DNA from: Mycolicibacter sp. MU0083
GTDB lineage: Bacteria; Actinomycetota; Actinomycetes; Mycobacteriales; Mycobacteriaceae
Reading direction: 5' to 3'
Length of the DNA: 64,000 nucleotides
NCBI RefSeq assembly: GCF_963378075.1
Contig: NZ_OY726394.1
Span: 558,001-622,000, forward strand
The position numbers and the translations under genes were made by a program. The notes beneath the pieces are model-generated. The model was not told where the DNA came from. It searched no databases and was given only the letters and a program-made list of their open reading frames with translations. This document shows, in pieces, positions 10,401-17,904 of this stretch (within the stretch, counting starts at the first letter, position 1; each line of letters opens with the position of its first letter).

Positions 10401-12687
10401 CGAAGCGGTGCTCGACGGTGAGCGTCGCCGATGACAAGACGGTCGAATGCGTCTTGTCGACTATCGATTGCTGGAATTCCGGGAAGACGTGGATCGGGAT
10501 GCGGGCATAGGTCCACGCTGCGGGATCGTCTTCTTCGCAGGTGAGTTCGTACACCCACACGTGTCCGTCGGGCAGTTCCCGCAAGGTGTCGAGCAGATCG
10601 ACGGCGCCATCGAGGCGATCTAACAGACCACGAAGGCGGCGGCCGGTAGGCCCCGCGCCGCCGGTCCCGTCCAGCAGCTGACGTAGCTGATGCACCGCCT
10701 TGGACACCTGAATCAGGCCGTAGCGGACCGCGGTCGCAGCTTGACGCAGCGATCTGAATTCAGGACGACTGGTGACGACGCCTGTGCTGAGGACGACTGA
10801 ATTCGAACGGCCGGAATATTCGTGGAGATAGAGCGCGACCGCCTCGGTGAATTCAGCACCCGTGGCGCGCAGCTGTGCGCGACTGTTCTCGAGGGCTTCG
10901 TGAGTCGCCGAAAAAGCAGCGTCGTCACCCACTCGGGACCGGATGTCTCGCATCAACCTTGCGCGCGGTGCCAGGCTGTTGGCCAGGATTTCCAGTTCCA
11001 GCGCATCGACTCGCTCAGTCCACGCTGAGGTTAGGGAGTCCTCCAACGCGTGTGCCTCGTCGAAAACCAGGTCTGCGCGCCCGTCGCTGAGCACATTGCC
11101 GGGCGCCTGCGCGGTCTTGACCCAGCTGGCGATCAGCGCATGGTTCACCGACACCACCCCGGGCGATTTGTCGATGTCTTTCAATTGCTGGGTCAGCGGA
11201 CACACGTGCGCCCAACGACAGTGGGTACGTTCGCAGCCGGCGGAGTTGGTGCGCAGTTGTGCGCGGGTGCGAGCGTAGCGGGTATCGCGCTGTCGGAGCG
11301 CGAAATCGGTTACGTCGTCCCAGGTTCCGGTCGGCGAGGCGGCGACCGCCCGAATCGCTGCGGCCAGCGCGAGTGGGGAGGCATCCCGATCGGCGAGGCC
11401 GTCTTCGAGCTCGCGGGTGCAGACGAAATTGTTGACGCCCTGTAGCTGACGAAACGGAGCGTTGAGCAAACCTTCGGTCTTGAGGCGGGCCGCCTCGCCC
11501 CGCAACTGGTCTTGCAGTGCCTTGGTGGCGGTGGCCACGACGACGGGCTGGTTGGGCCGCGAGGCACGGCCCAGTGCGGGTAGCAGATAGGCCAAGGACT
11601 TGCCGGTGCCGGTAGGGGCCTCGACCGCCACGCGGCCGCCGTGATCGAATACTTCGGCGACAGCGTGGGCCATTTCCTGCTGTGCGGGCCGTGACCGCAG
11701 TCCGCGGCTGGTTTGTAGTGCGGTGAAGGCATCCCGCGTGGCCGACCACGCATCTGCGGACGCAGAGGCGGCCGGGTTCAACAGCGGGTCGGGAGCCCGG
11801 GTCAACGATGCCAGGTCGGGCTTCGCAGGCAGTTCGGGTAGCAGCGAAACCAGGGGATGATCGAAACTCTCGAGCACGCCTACCGTCAGTTGCCAGCTGG
11901 AGTCGGTCATGTCGACGGCGTCCAAGAGCTTGCGTACGACGGCTGCCGTGGCGGTTGCATCGGCCGCGGCGCGATGCGCCTCGTGGTGGGCGACGCCGTA
12001 TTCTTCGACGAGGTCGGCCAAGGTGCGGTTCGGCATGGCGACATCGACCAGAGTGGCGAGATGCAGACTGTCGGCACAGATCGGCAGCTGCGGTATCGCG
12101 ATGCCGGCGCGTTTGGCTGTGGCCTGAAGGAACGGCAGGTCGAATGCCAGCAGGTTATGGCCGATCACTAGATCGATCTCGGCGAGGTGCGCCGCCAGGA
12201 GCTCGAGGGCGTCGGGGAGTGGGAATTCGACGGAGAGACTCTCGGTAGGCCGCTTCACCGGATCGGGGAGTTGCACCATCAGATTGGCCAGCGGATCACC
12301 GTTCAGGCCAACCAGGGCGATTTCGGTGATGAAATCCGTCGCGCTGTCGAGACCGGTCGTTTCGATGTCGAGCACCGCTACCCGGTTTGCCGGCGCTCGG
12401 GGCAGGCTGGTCTGGCGATACCAGTCCCTGCTGTCTTGGGAAGGGTGGTGGTGCTCTGGAGCGTCGTGGGGGACTTCTGCGGTACGGACGGTCAACAAGC
12501 CGTCGTTGTTGAGCTGAAATCGATGTGGGAATCGATCGGGTAGCTGGGCCAGCCGTTCGATCGACTGGCTGAAGCCCTGTGTACGGAGGCGCTCGCTGAG
12601 TTGGCCGGCACCTAGTGGACCGTGCTCGACCAGAATTTGGTACGCGGCCTCGCTGGCCGGCGGTAGCGGCCGAGAAGACGTCGACAT
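7456..12687 (-). CDS. DnaQ-like exonuclease / DinG-like / RecQ helicase triple fusion
   Basis: From ATG 12687 this is 1743 residues (a GTG at 12747 in the same frame would add 20 low-complexity residues). Domain order: DEDDh exonuclease with LDIETTGLD around 107-110 and GHNLLAFD; then a DinG/XPD-type SF2 helicase with EAPTGTGK (356-363), four Fe-S-type cysteines (423, 485, 490, 496) and DEAH (543-546); then a RecQ helicase with LPTGFGKS (1082-1089), DEAH (1186-1189), GLTATATREV and a zinc site of four Cys (1583, 1599, 1607, 1610), followed by a C-terminal winged region. All key catalytic residues appear intact. DnaQ-DinG fusions are known; adding RecQ is unusual. The stop overlaps the SNF2 start, so the two products are probably made and work together on DNA. 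Confidence 0.85.
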   Translation of the reverse strand: MSTSSRPLPPASEAAYQILVEHGPLGAGQLSERLRTQGFSQSIERLAQLPDRFPHRFQLNNDGLLTVRTAEVPHDAPEHHHPSQDSRDWYRQTSLPRAPANRVAVLDIETTGLDSATDFITEIALVGLNGDPLANLMVQLPDPVKRPTESLSVEFPLPDALELLAAHLAEIDLVIGHNLLAFDLPFLQATAKRAGIAIPQLPICADSLHLATLVDVAMPNRTLADLVEEYGVAHHEAHRAAADATATAAVVRKLLDAVDMTDSSWQLTVGVLESFDHPLVSLLPELPAKPDLASLTRAPDPLLNPAASASADAWSATRDAFTALQTSRGLRSRPAQQEMAHAVAEVFDHGGRVAVEAPTGTGKSLAYLLPALGRASRPNQPVVVATATKALQDQLRGEAARLKTEGLLNAPFRQLQGVNNFVCTRELEDGLADRDASPLALAAAIRAVAASPTGTWDDVTDFALRQRDTRYARTRAQLRTNSAGCERTHCRWAHVCPLTQQLKDIDKSPGVVSVNHALIASWVKTAQAPGNVLSDGRADLVFDEAHALEDSLTSAWTERVDALELEILANSLAPRARLMRDIRSRVGDDAAFSATHEALENSRAQLRATGAEFTEAVALYLHEYSGRSNSVVLSTGVVTSRPEFRSLRQAATAVRYGLIQVSKAVHQLRQLLDGTGGAGPTGRRLRGLLDRLDGAVDLLDTLRELPDGHVWVYELTCEEDDPAAWTYARIPIHVFPEFQQSIVDKTHSTVLSSATLTVEHRFDYLASRLGIRIDPDPNDGCFRALSLSSPFDYAKQSRVILTSHLPIPIPVNEREFCEEMAADQTGFLSLSGGKALTLFAARSRMETVAAGVRTRATELAQRGVELLVQNEQSRSQIQHRFRSDPGTVLYGLRSYWEGFDAPGETLSYLFIEKPPYPHPDDPLIAARQRAIAERGGDPFLDYVLPMTAMQFTQGFGRLIRSEEDRGAALVCDRRLHSPTQAQRVILGSLPGPDVYEAVDRDDAWTSAIEFVTGSAPDLSDAISFGRDDVSELLESLRLVPGEDPTSKLIEAAEKLFGITELHPKQLEVMRAFIEGRDFLAVLPTGFGKSVCFQLPALLAPEDRATVVVSPLIALIKDQVNDLRGRRGIRPVQGITGTTSRVVQTEILRDTADGKVRLLYVSPERLARDPVLRGALGRQELNRVVVDEAHCVSVWGHDFRPEFRQVPASVATFNTRPPRAGLTATATREVEADITGSLEMHEPVMVREPSDRPNLRFRVQECGSERARARELLRFVTWAKDRPGIVYVTRRSTAEEIAALLRRAGYSARAYHAGMVPEQRDAVQEDFDSDTTRIIVATKAFGMGINKPNIAWVVHYDLPDSLDGYAQEAGRAARQRDLTGECLLLYTQRDLLRRRRLIDTHDPKTDATITQQLLTALWSCPERGDSRVFDVEEIADTLAIEDDELNVHLAQLERVGALTQGLDCSARGTVDVGSREPEDEEGKRLFRELFYKHNRARPNVRIMLDFQQLSDEHDYDPDALEQRLIEWSLDRMITFSSSRRLRRVRLTKRDAPADALARESAHWKAWQQRRLGAMIDYATNTSECRRVLVARHFGDEVSDCSSRDIERCDVCDPQNPPWASLPDHLVADPELLINAELTVLQAVAWASRFRGGAYGEISLRAAVLGNDSLGPGRPLGQGVLNCPQFGALRHVRSGEKRWDDAVTQLIDKKLIERRNVQRDVSQTSYQTLALTPLGEQTIGVSGTG

Positions 12688-12694
12688 GGAGTTG

Positions 12695-12817
12695 CTACTC
12701 GGCGCGCCCGACCTGGGTTTGGGACCCGAGCGCGAACTGTGGTGCACGGGACAACCTAGGCCGGAGACTGTTGCGGCGCCGGGCTCGAATGAGAGCGATG
12801 CGACGGCTCGGCAACAT
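12695..12817 (-). CDS. Short leader ORF before the DnaQ-DinG-RecQ gene
   Basis: A 40-codon, Arg-rich ORF whose ATG at 12817 follows a perfect AGGAGG at 12828-12833 with a 10-nt gap, the best ribosome-binding site in the region. Its TAG ends 7 nt before ATG 12687 of the fusion gene, which has no good site of its own. This fits a leader peptide with re-initiation, but the peptide resembles nothing I recognise and could be only a fortuitous frame. Further upstream, GGTATCACCTTGTATACC forms an imperfect inverted repeat and may hold the -10 element. Confidence 0.35.
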   Translation of the reverse strand: MLPSRRIALIRARRRNSLRPRLSRAPQFALGSQTQVGRAE

Positions 12818-13023
12818 GTCTGCAGGACCTCCTGTAGATGAAAACTCGGTATACAAGGTGATACCAGAGGGGCCTGACACAGGTGAACGTGCGACCGATT
12901 TTTTGTAGATTACTCCGGCGTTGCCGGTCAATAGCGCGGGATTCGTGTCCTACCGTTCCCTATATCATCGGGTGCCGGTTGATTCGGTCCGGTTCGACAC
13001 GACGGAGGTCGGAACGTCCTGGG

Positions 13024-13446
13024 CTACCGCTCCCGCACCGCCGCGACGATCGCTGAGGCCGCCAGCGCTGGCTCGTCGTGCTCCCAGAACCGGAGTACCG
13101 TCCATCCCTCGGCCTCGAGCATCGACGTCACCCGCTCGTCGCGCGCGCGGTTGCCGGCAACCTTGGCCGCCCAGAACTCGGCGTTGCGTTTGGCCACGGT
13201 GTGGTGTCGCGGGCACCCGTGCCAAAAGCACCCATCGATGAACACCGCGACGCGTGCGCGTGTGAACACCAGGTCGGCTCGCAGACGCCGGTGGTCGGAG
13301 AGTGGAGGGTAGTCGACGCGATAGCGCAGGCCCGCGGCGTGCACCAGCCGACGCACCGCGAGCTCGGGTTGGGTATCGCGCCGGCGGTTCGCGCGCATCG
13401 ATGCCCGAGTCGCATCCGACGATGCCCACGAGGTATCGACAGCCAC
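13024..13446 (-). CDS. vsr: Very short patch repair endonuclease (Vsr)
   Basis: From GTG 13446 the protein is 140 residues, the usual Vsr length. It shows MRANRRRDTQPELAVRRLVH near the N-terminus, the catalytic region RADLVFTRARVAVFIDG and the zinc/active-site motif CFWHGCPRHH, followed by WEHDEP near the C-terminus. Vsr nicks beside T:G mismatches that arise when 5-methylcytosine deaminates, and so protects the host from its own cytosine methylation. This matches its position, divergent from a cytosine-5 methyltransferase at 13498. A much longer reading frame exists upstream but runs antisense through that gene and is not real. The 51-bp gap must hold both promoters. Confidence 0.93.
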   Translation of the reverse strand: MAVDTSWASSDATRASMRANRRRDTQPELAVRRLVHAAGLRYRVDYPPLSDHRRLRADLVFTRARVAVFIDGCFWHGCPRHHTVAKRNAEFWAAKVAGNRARDERVTSMLEAEGWTVLRFWEHDEPALAASAIVAAVRER

Positions 13447-13497
13447 GTCTAAACGGTACGGCCGGCGCGCCTCTCCGCGGTGTCGGAACCCTAATTT

Positions 13498-14598
13498 ATG
13501 GTGGAGCGCATGGCGGACGTAATCGACCTCTTCGCAGGTTGCGGGGGCATGACCGCGGGATTTGTCGCCGAGGACTACACGCCCGTGCTGTCGGTCGAAT
13601 TCAACCTCCACGCGGCGGCGACCTATGCCGCGAACTTCGGCGAGGACCATACGGTCTTCGGAGACATCAAGGGCGTCAAGAAGCGGGATATACCTCGGGC
13701 GGACGTGGTAATCGGTGGCCCGCCCTGCCAGGGTTTTTCCAGCCTGGGATCCAGGGACATCAACGACCCGCGGAATCAGCTCTGGCGCGAATACCTGCGG
13801 GTGGTGAGTGTCGCCAAGCCCAAGGTGTTCGTGATCGAGAACGTCGACCGGTTCATGAAGTCGCCCGAGTTCCAGCTCCTGCTTCACGAAGCCGAGCACG
13901 GATCGCTCAAGGGCTATCAGCTCACCTACGGCCATCTGAACGCCGCCGACTACGGTGTCGCCCAGCGACGCATCCGGACGATCGTGATCGGTTCCCGGAT
14001 CGGGCGCATCGAGTTGCCGGCGCCGACGCATTCCCGGAACCCGGCCAAGGATTCGGGGCTTCTTCCATGGAACGGAACCGAAACGCGTATCAAGAGGTTG
14101 CCGGCGATTCCCGCGACGACTTCTCTACCTGCGAGTACTGTGAGGTTTTTCGACGAGACGGTCCCGGGTGTGTTCAAGGGACTCGACCTCCACATCGGGC
14201 GCAACCCCACGCGACTGTCTCTCCAGCGGTACGACCACGTGCCGCCCGGTGGTGGGCGCTTCGACGTACCAGAACACCTGTTGCCGCGTTGCTGGCGTGA
14301 GAAGCCCACCGGAACCACCGACGTCATGGGCCGCATGCGCTGGGACTTCCCCTCGCACACCATCCGCACCGAGTTCTACAAGCCGGAGAAGGGAGCGTAC
14401 CTGCATCCGCAGTGGGATGCGCGTGGCCGCAACCGGGTGAACCGTCCGATCACCCACCTCGAAGCGGCGCGCCTACAAGGGTTCGACGAGGACTACCTGT
14501 GGTGCGGGACCAAGATCGAGATCGCACGGCAGATCGGCAACGCAGTTCCCGTCGGTCTTGCTCGAGCAATAGCCGAGCACCTACGCGCGCACCTGTGA
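13498..14598 (+). CDS. DNA (cytosine-5) methyltransferase
   Basis: A 366-residue enzyme with the ordered 5mC motifs: DLFAGCGGMTAGF (motif I, S-adenosylmethionine binding), GGPPCQGFSS (motif IV with the catalytic Cys), VFVIENVDRF (motif VI), AQRRIRTIVIGSR (motif VIII) and a C-terminal IARQIGNAVPVGLARAI (motif X). The target-recognition region lies between VIII and X. An in-frame ATG at 13510 could be the start instead. The stop overlaps the GTG of the NaeI-type endonuclease gene as GTGA, so methylase and nuclease are coupled. Because NaeI cuts GCCGGC, that sequence or a relative is the likely target, by analogy only. Confidence 0.93.
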   Translation: MVERMADVIDLFAGCGGMTAGFVAEDYTPVLSVEFNLHAAATYAANFGEDHTVFGDIKGVKKRDIPRADVVIGGPPCQGFSSLGSRDINDPRNQLWREYLRVVSVAKPKVFVIENVDRFMKSPEFQLLLHEAEHGSLKGYQLTYGHLNAADYGVAQRRIRTIVIGSRIGRIELPAPTHSRNPAKDSGLLPWNGTETRIKRLPAIPATTSLPASTVRFFDETVPGVFKGLDLHIGRNPTRLSLQRYDHVPPGGGRFDVPEHLLPRCWREKPTGTTDVMGRMRWDFPSHTIRTEFYKPEKGAYLHPQWDARGRNRVNRPITHLEAARLQGFDEDYLWCGTKIEIARQIGNAVPVGLARAIAEHLRAHL

Positions 14599-15737
14599 TC
14601 GGTTCGACCGACCTGCTGATCGGAGCCGAGCCGACGGCAGTGGCACAGGACTCCCGTGCACAGGCAATACGACGTCGGCGCAACACTTTCCGTACCTATC
14701 CGGCTCCGACCGAACCGATGGGGAAGATGCCGGGCGCATGGTTCCTCGAGAGTGGTTTGGATCAGCACGTACCCCCCTCCCTGAAAGTCTTCGTCGACTG
14801 GTTCGAACAAGAGCCCGATGCCCGCGAACGGTTCAGGTGGGCGCTACGGGACTCCCTCGACGAACTGCTCGATGGGCAACGTACGGGCCGCTGGGCCTAT
14901 CAACATCTGTCGAAGACCGAGAAGACGTACCTCGGAACCGCGGTCGAGGTGAATCTGACCAAAGAATTCGAGTTCGCCGGCGGCGACGACCTGGACTGGA
15001 AGATCGCGGGTCACGATATCGATTGCAAGTTTTCCAAGGATCTCGGTCATTGGGAAATCCCCATGGAGATGTATCTGTGCGACGACCACGACGGCCGTCA
15101 GGGCAAGGCGAATCAGGCTGCTCTGCTGACGTGGTTCGACGACACGACAAGTCGCTGGGCTGCAGGATTGATTCGAATCACCGACGAGTCACTGTGGTGG
15201 AGACTCGACAAAGACGGCAACACCGTCCGCGGATACAACCGTGACAACAAGCGTCGTCTCGCCGAATCGTCGGCGGGCGCCGTCTATTGGTTGTGGGGCG
15301 GCCTGCAGACAGATCTTCCGCGCAATCTCCTCCTGCAGATGGCGCCCGACGCGCGTGAGCGCATTCTGTCACCGGAACTGTCCGGGCAGAAGCGGGTGGA
15401 CCAACTGTTCCGGGCGATCCAGGGACAGATCGTGGGCCGGCGCACCGTTCTTACCGTGGCGCAGCAGGACGATGCCCCTAAGCGCGTACGGGACGCACGG
15501 ACTGTCCTCCGACGGGAGGGGGTCTTGATTCTGGGTCACCAAGACGCCCACCCCGCGATCGCCGCTGCGCTGGGGCTACCGGTGCCGATCAAGGGGGAGT
15601 GGATCGCAGTGCGGATCGCTCCGGTGACGGAGACGGACGGTCGCCCGTTCTTCGAAATGCACGGGCGACGCTGGGCACGGGCTCGCGATGACGATCCAGT
15701 GGAAAATTTGCGGATGGACTACCGCTATTTCAAATAG
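14595..15737 (+). CDS. NaeI-type type II restriction endonuclease
   Basis: From GTG 14595, overlapping the methylase stop, the product is 380 residues; an in-frame ATG at 14719 is an alternative start nearer to NaeI's size. It shares with NaeI the stretch LLDGQRTGRW, then KTEKTYLGTAVEVNL and the nuclease-core Lys in DCKFS, and in the DNA-binding half VAQQDD and LILGHQD followed by LPVP-KG. In NaeI the DGQR motif resembles a DNA-ligase active site with Leu in place of Lys; this protein also keeps Leu there. NaeI needs two copies of its site, one as allosteric effector. With the methylase and Vsr it makes a complete restriction-modification module. Confidence 0.9.
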   Translation: MIGSTDLLIGAEPTAVAQDSRAQAIRRRRNTFRTYPAPTEPMGKMPGAWFLESGLDQHVPPSLKVFVDWFEQEPDARERFRWALRDSLDELLDGQRTGRWAYQHLSKTEKTYLGTAVEVNLTKEFEFAGGDDLDWKIAGHDIDCKFSKDLGHWEIPMEMYLCDDHDGRQGKANQAALLTWFDDTTSRWAAGLIRITDESLWWRLDKDGNTVRGYNRDNKRRLAESSAGAVYWLWGGLQTDLPRNLLLQMAPDARERILSPELSGQKRVDQLFRAIQGQIVGRRTVLTVAQQDDAPKRVRDARTVLRREGVLILGHQDAHPAIAAALGLPVPIKGEWIAVRIAPVTETDGRPFFEMHGRRWARARDDDPVENLRMDYRYFK

Positions 15738-16089
15738 GCCTGCGTCGGAATCCTTTGGTGAAGTCGTTGCCGGGTAGTGCAATATCACGTGTGCCAGGAG
15801 TTTCGCGCCGGCGGTCGCATTGGGCATCTCGTCCGCAGGTGAACTTCTGTCCGACATCGTTGGTAAGTTTGGGAAGCTAACGGAGAAGTAGATCGGGGAT
15901 TCGAGTGATAGATGGCGTAGCCATCGCAGGGACGTGGTGTAGTGCGTGGCGCGCCACGAAATGCCTCCATACCAAGCGCGTAGCGACGGCCGACTGGCAT
16001 GGCGGCCGACTCTCGCCAAGATGCCGGTCGGCCGTAAGCCGGGCAGGCTTCGGCGCGTCGCAACAATCCCGGTCACGTGGGGTCGCGCG
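15738..16089 (+). promoter_or_regulatory. Structured leader of the uvrD-like/drmA/drmB operon
   Basis: This 352-bp gene-free interval holds several inverted repeats. GATGGC-GTA-GCCATC lies at 15911-15925 and the perfect 14-bp palindrome CGTGGCGCGCCACG at 15945-15958. ACGGCCGACTGGCAT (15986-16000) pairs over 15 bp, one of them a G-U, with ATGCCGGTCGGCCGT (16021-16035) around a 20-nt loop. That loop repeats GGCCGACT (16004-16011), which could compete for the same partner. A small AAGCC/GGCTT hairpin follows at 16036-16050, about 43 nt before the start codon. No run of T follows, so it does not look like a simple terminator. I found no convincing promoter consensus. Switching is inference. Confidence 0.5.
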
Positions 16090-16092
16090 GTG

Positions 16093-17904
16093 ATGGCGAG
16101 TGACGCATTCCAATTGAACGAGCATCAGGTGGCGGTCGTTGAGGCGAGTGTCGACGCACGTCTACTGGTGATCGCTGGAGCCGGTCAGGGCAAGACTGAA
16201 GTCGTCGCGAGCCGGATCGATTCGCTCGTGAAGGACTATGATTTGTCTGCGTCGGAAGAAATACTCGTGCTGAGTTTTTCGAGGGCCGCCGTGTCAGCGG
16301 TCAAATCTCGACTGACGCTCAGGGACGTTGCCTGTCCCAATGTCCGGACATTCGACTCATTCGCGAATTATCTTCTGCTAGAGGCGGACATCGAGCCCGC
16401 GGGAAGTTTCGATGCGCGCATACGTCGTGCGACCAAGGTTCTTGTCGAATCCGACGAAGTGCCGGACGTCGTCGCGTCGCTACAGCATGTCGTAATCGAC
16501 GAGGTGCAAGACCTTGTGGGCGATAGAGCGGATTTTGTTCTCGCGCTGCTGGAACGGCTCGATAAAAATGCGGGTATCACCGCGCTGGGCGACCCCCTGC
16601 AGGGCGTGTATGACTTCGTGCTGGAGGAATCGCTCAGCGACACCACCTCAGACGATTTTTTCGAGGCGCTCAAAGATGTGTTCAACTGTGAGACGGCTGG
16701 ACTCGGACGGAATTATCGCGCCCAAGGCGACGACCCGAGGAACATCGTCGAGCTCGGCAACGATCTGTGGGAATTGTGGGAAAACGAGGAGGGGTATGTC
16801 GCGGAATCGTTTCTTGACGAGGCCGTAGGTGGGCTGGACCATCTGGGACACATCGGAAAATGGCACAACCTGGTTCCCTGTGAGGGAAAAACGACCGCGA
16901 TCCTCTGCGCGACGAACGCCGACGCGCTACGGGTTTCCCGATTCTTACGCTGGAAGAAGGTCCCTCATGCAGTTCGACGACATGCGCAGGATTTCGGTGC
17001 TGCTCGATGGATTGCCGAGGCCCTCGGACCATTGCCCGGGCCCAAGGAGCGACGGTCCGAAATCGAAGCGGCGCTCGAAACGATTCTCGACGAAACGGCT
17101 CGCGACGGGAAGTGGAACGAACTAAAGGCTCTCGAAGGCCGCGCCGGCGACTTCGATGCATTGGACCTGGTCAGGGTTCATAAACGTATCCGAGCCGGGG
17201 CGATACCGCTCCCGTTGACCGAACCCGATCACAGTGCGGTGATCGTGTCGACCATTCACCGCGCGAAGGGTCTGGAATTCGATCGGGTATTTGTCGTCAA
17301 ACCGACGTGGGAACCGGACGATGAAGATTCTTGGACGCGCGTACGTCGCGATTATGTGGCGCTGAGTCGTGCTCGAGAGACGATCGTGATATGCGAATAC
17401 GGAAGACCGAAGGCGAGCATCGCTGAATATAGGGGCCGCTTCTACCGCCGGAAAAAGAACTGGAAGACGAAACGTTTGTGGACTCAATCCATGGAATTTC
17501 AATACGGCGATGTGGAGACCGATGCTCCGGTCTCCACGGAGGGGATCGATCCCCGAGATGTGCAGTCTGTACTGGCCTCTGACAACCTTGTCGGGGCTCG
17601 CCTGCAGTTACACCTGGACGAGGCGACCAGCACGGGCGGCAGGCCTGCGTACCTATTGGTTACCGACGACGGTCGTTTGGTCGGTCGGACAAACGACCAT
17701 TTCAACGACGAGTTCGTGCAGGCATTCGGGTGCCGGAAGGGGTATCCCAGAGTTGTCGATGGCTTGACTTTGGTATCGATCGAAACCGTTGCGGGAGATC
17801 CGAGGTGCTCCGAACGCGCTGGGCTGGGGACCGCCGGATTCTGGCTGGTTGCTCGAGCTGCAGGCCTGGCATCGCCGGACTGGTCCAACGTTAAGGGTAG
17901 ATAG
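16093..17904 (+). CDS. UvrD/Rep-like superfamily 1 helicase
   Basis: A 603-residue SF1A motor starting at ATG 16093 (GTG 16090 is equally possible). Motifs in order: AGAGQGKTEVV (Walker A), VIDEVQDLVGD (motif II), TALGDPLQGVYDF (motif III), GLGRNYRA (motif IV region), STIHRAKGLEFDRVFVV (motif V) and YVALSRARE (motif VI). Family members unwind DNA 3' to 5'. The region after motif VI, about 150 residues, is not recognised. The stop overlaps the start of the drmA-like gene by one base, so it sits at the head of a three-gene operon. A UvrD-like protein is not one of the standard DISARM components I know, which makes this operon a variant. Confidence 0.85.
   Translation: MASDAFQLNEHQVAVVEASVDARLLVIAGAGQGKTEVVASRIDSLVKDYDLSASEEILVLSFSRAAVSAVKSRLTLRDVACPNVRTFDSFANYLLLEADIEPAGSFDARIRRATKVLVESDEVPDVVASLQHVVIDEVQDLVGDRADFVLALLERLDKNAGITALGDPLQGVYDFVLEESLSDTTSDDFFEALKDVFNCETAGLGRNYRAQGDDPRNIVELGNDLWELWENEEGYVAESFLDEAVGGLDHLGHIGKWHNLVPCEGKTTAILCATNADALRVSRFLRWKKVPHAVRRHAQDFGAARWIAEALGPLPGPKERRSEIEAALETILDETARDGKWNELKALEGRAGDFDALDLVRVHKRIRAGAIPLPLTEPDHSAVIVSTIHRAKGLEFDRVFVVKPTWEPDDEDSWTRVRRDYVALSRARETIVICEYGRPKASIAEYRGRFYRRKKNWKTKRLWTQSMEFQYGDVETDAPVSTEGIDPRDVQSVLASDNLVGARLQLHLDEATSTGGRPAYLLVTDDGRLVGRTNDHFNDEFVQAFGCRKGYPRVVDGLTLVSIETVAGDPRCSERAGLGTAGFWLVARAAGLASPDWSNVKGR

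Noticed and set aside
13447..14031. Long N-terminal extension of the Vsr reading frame
   Set aside because: It runs antisense through the methyltransferase gene; the GTG at 13446 gives a normal-length Vsr.
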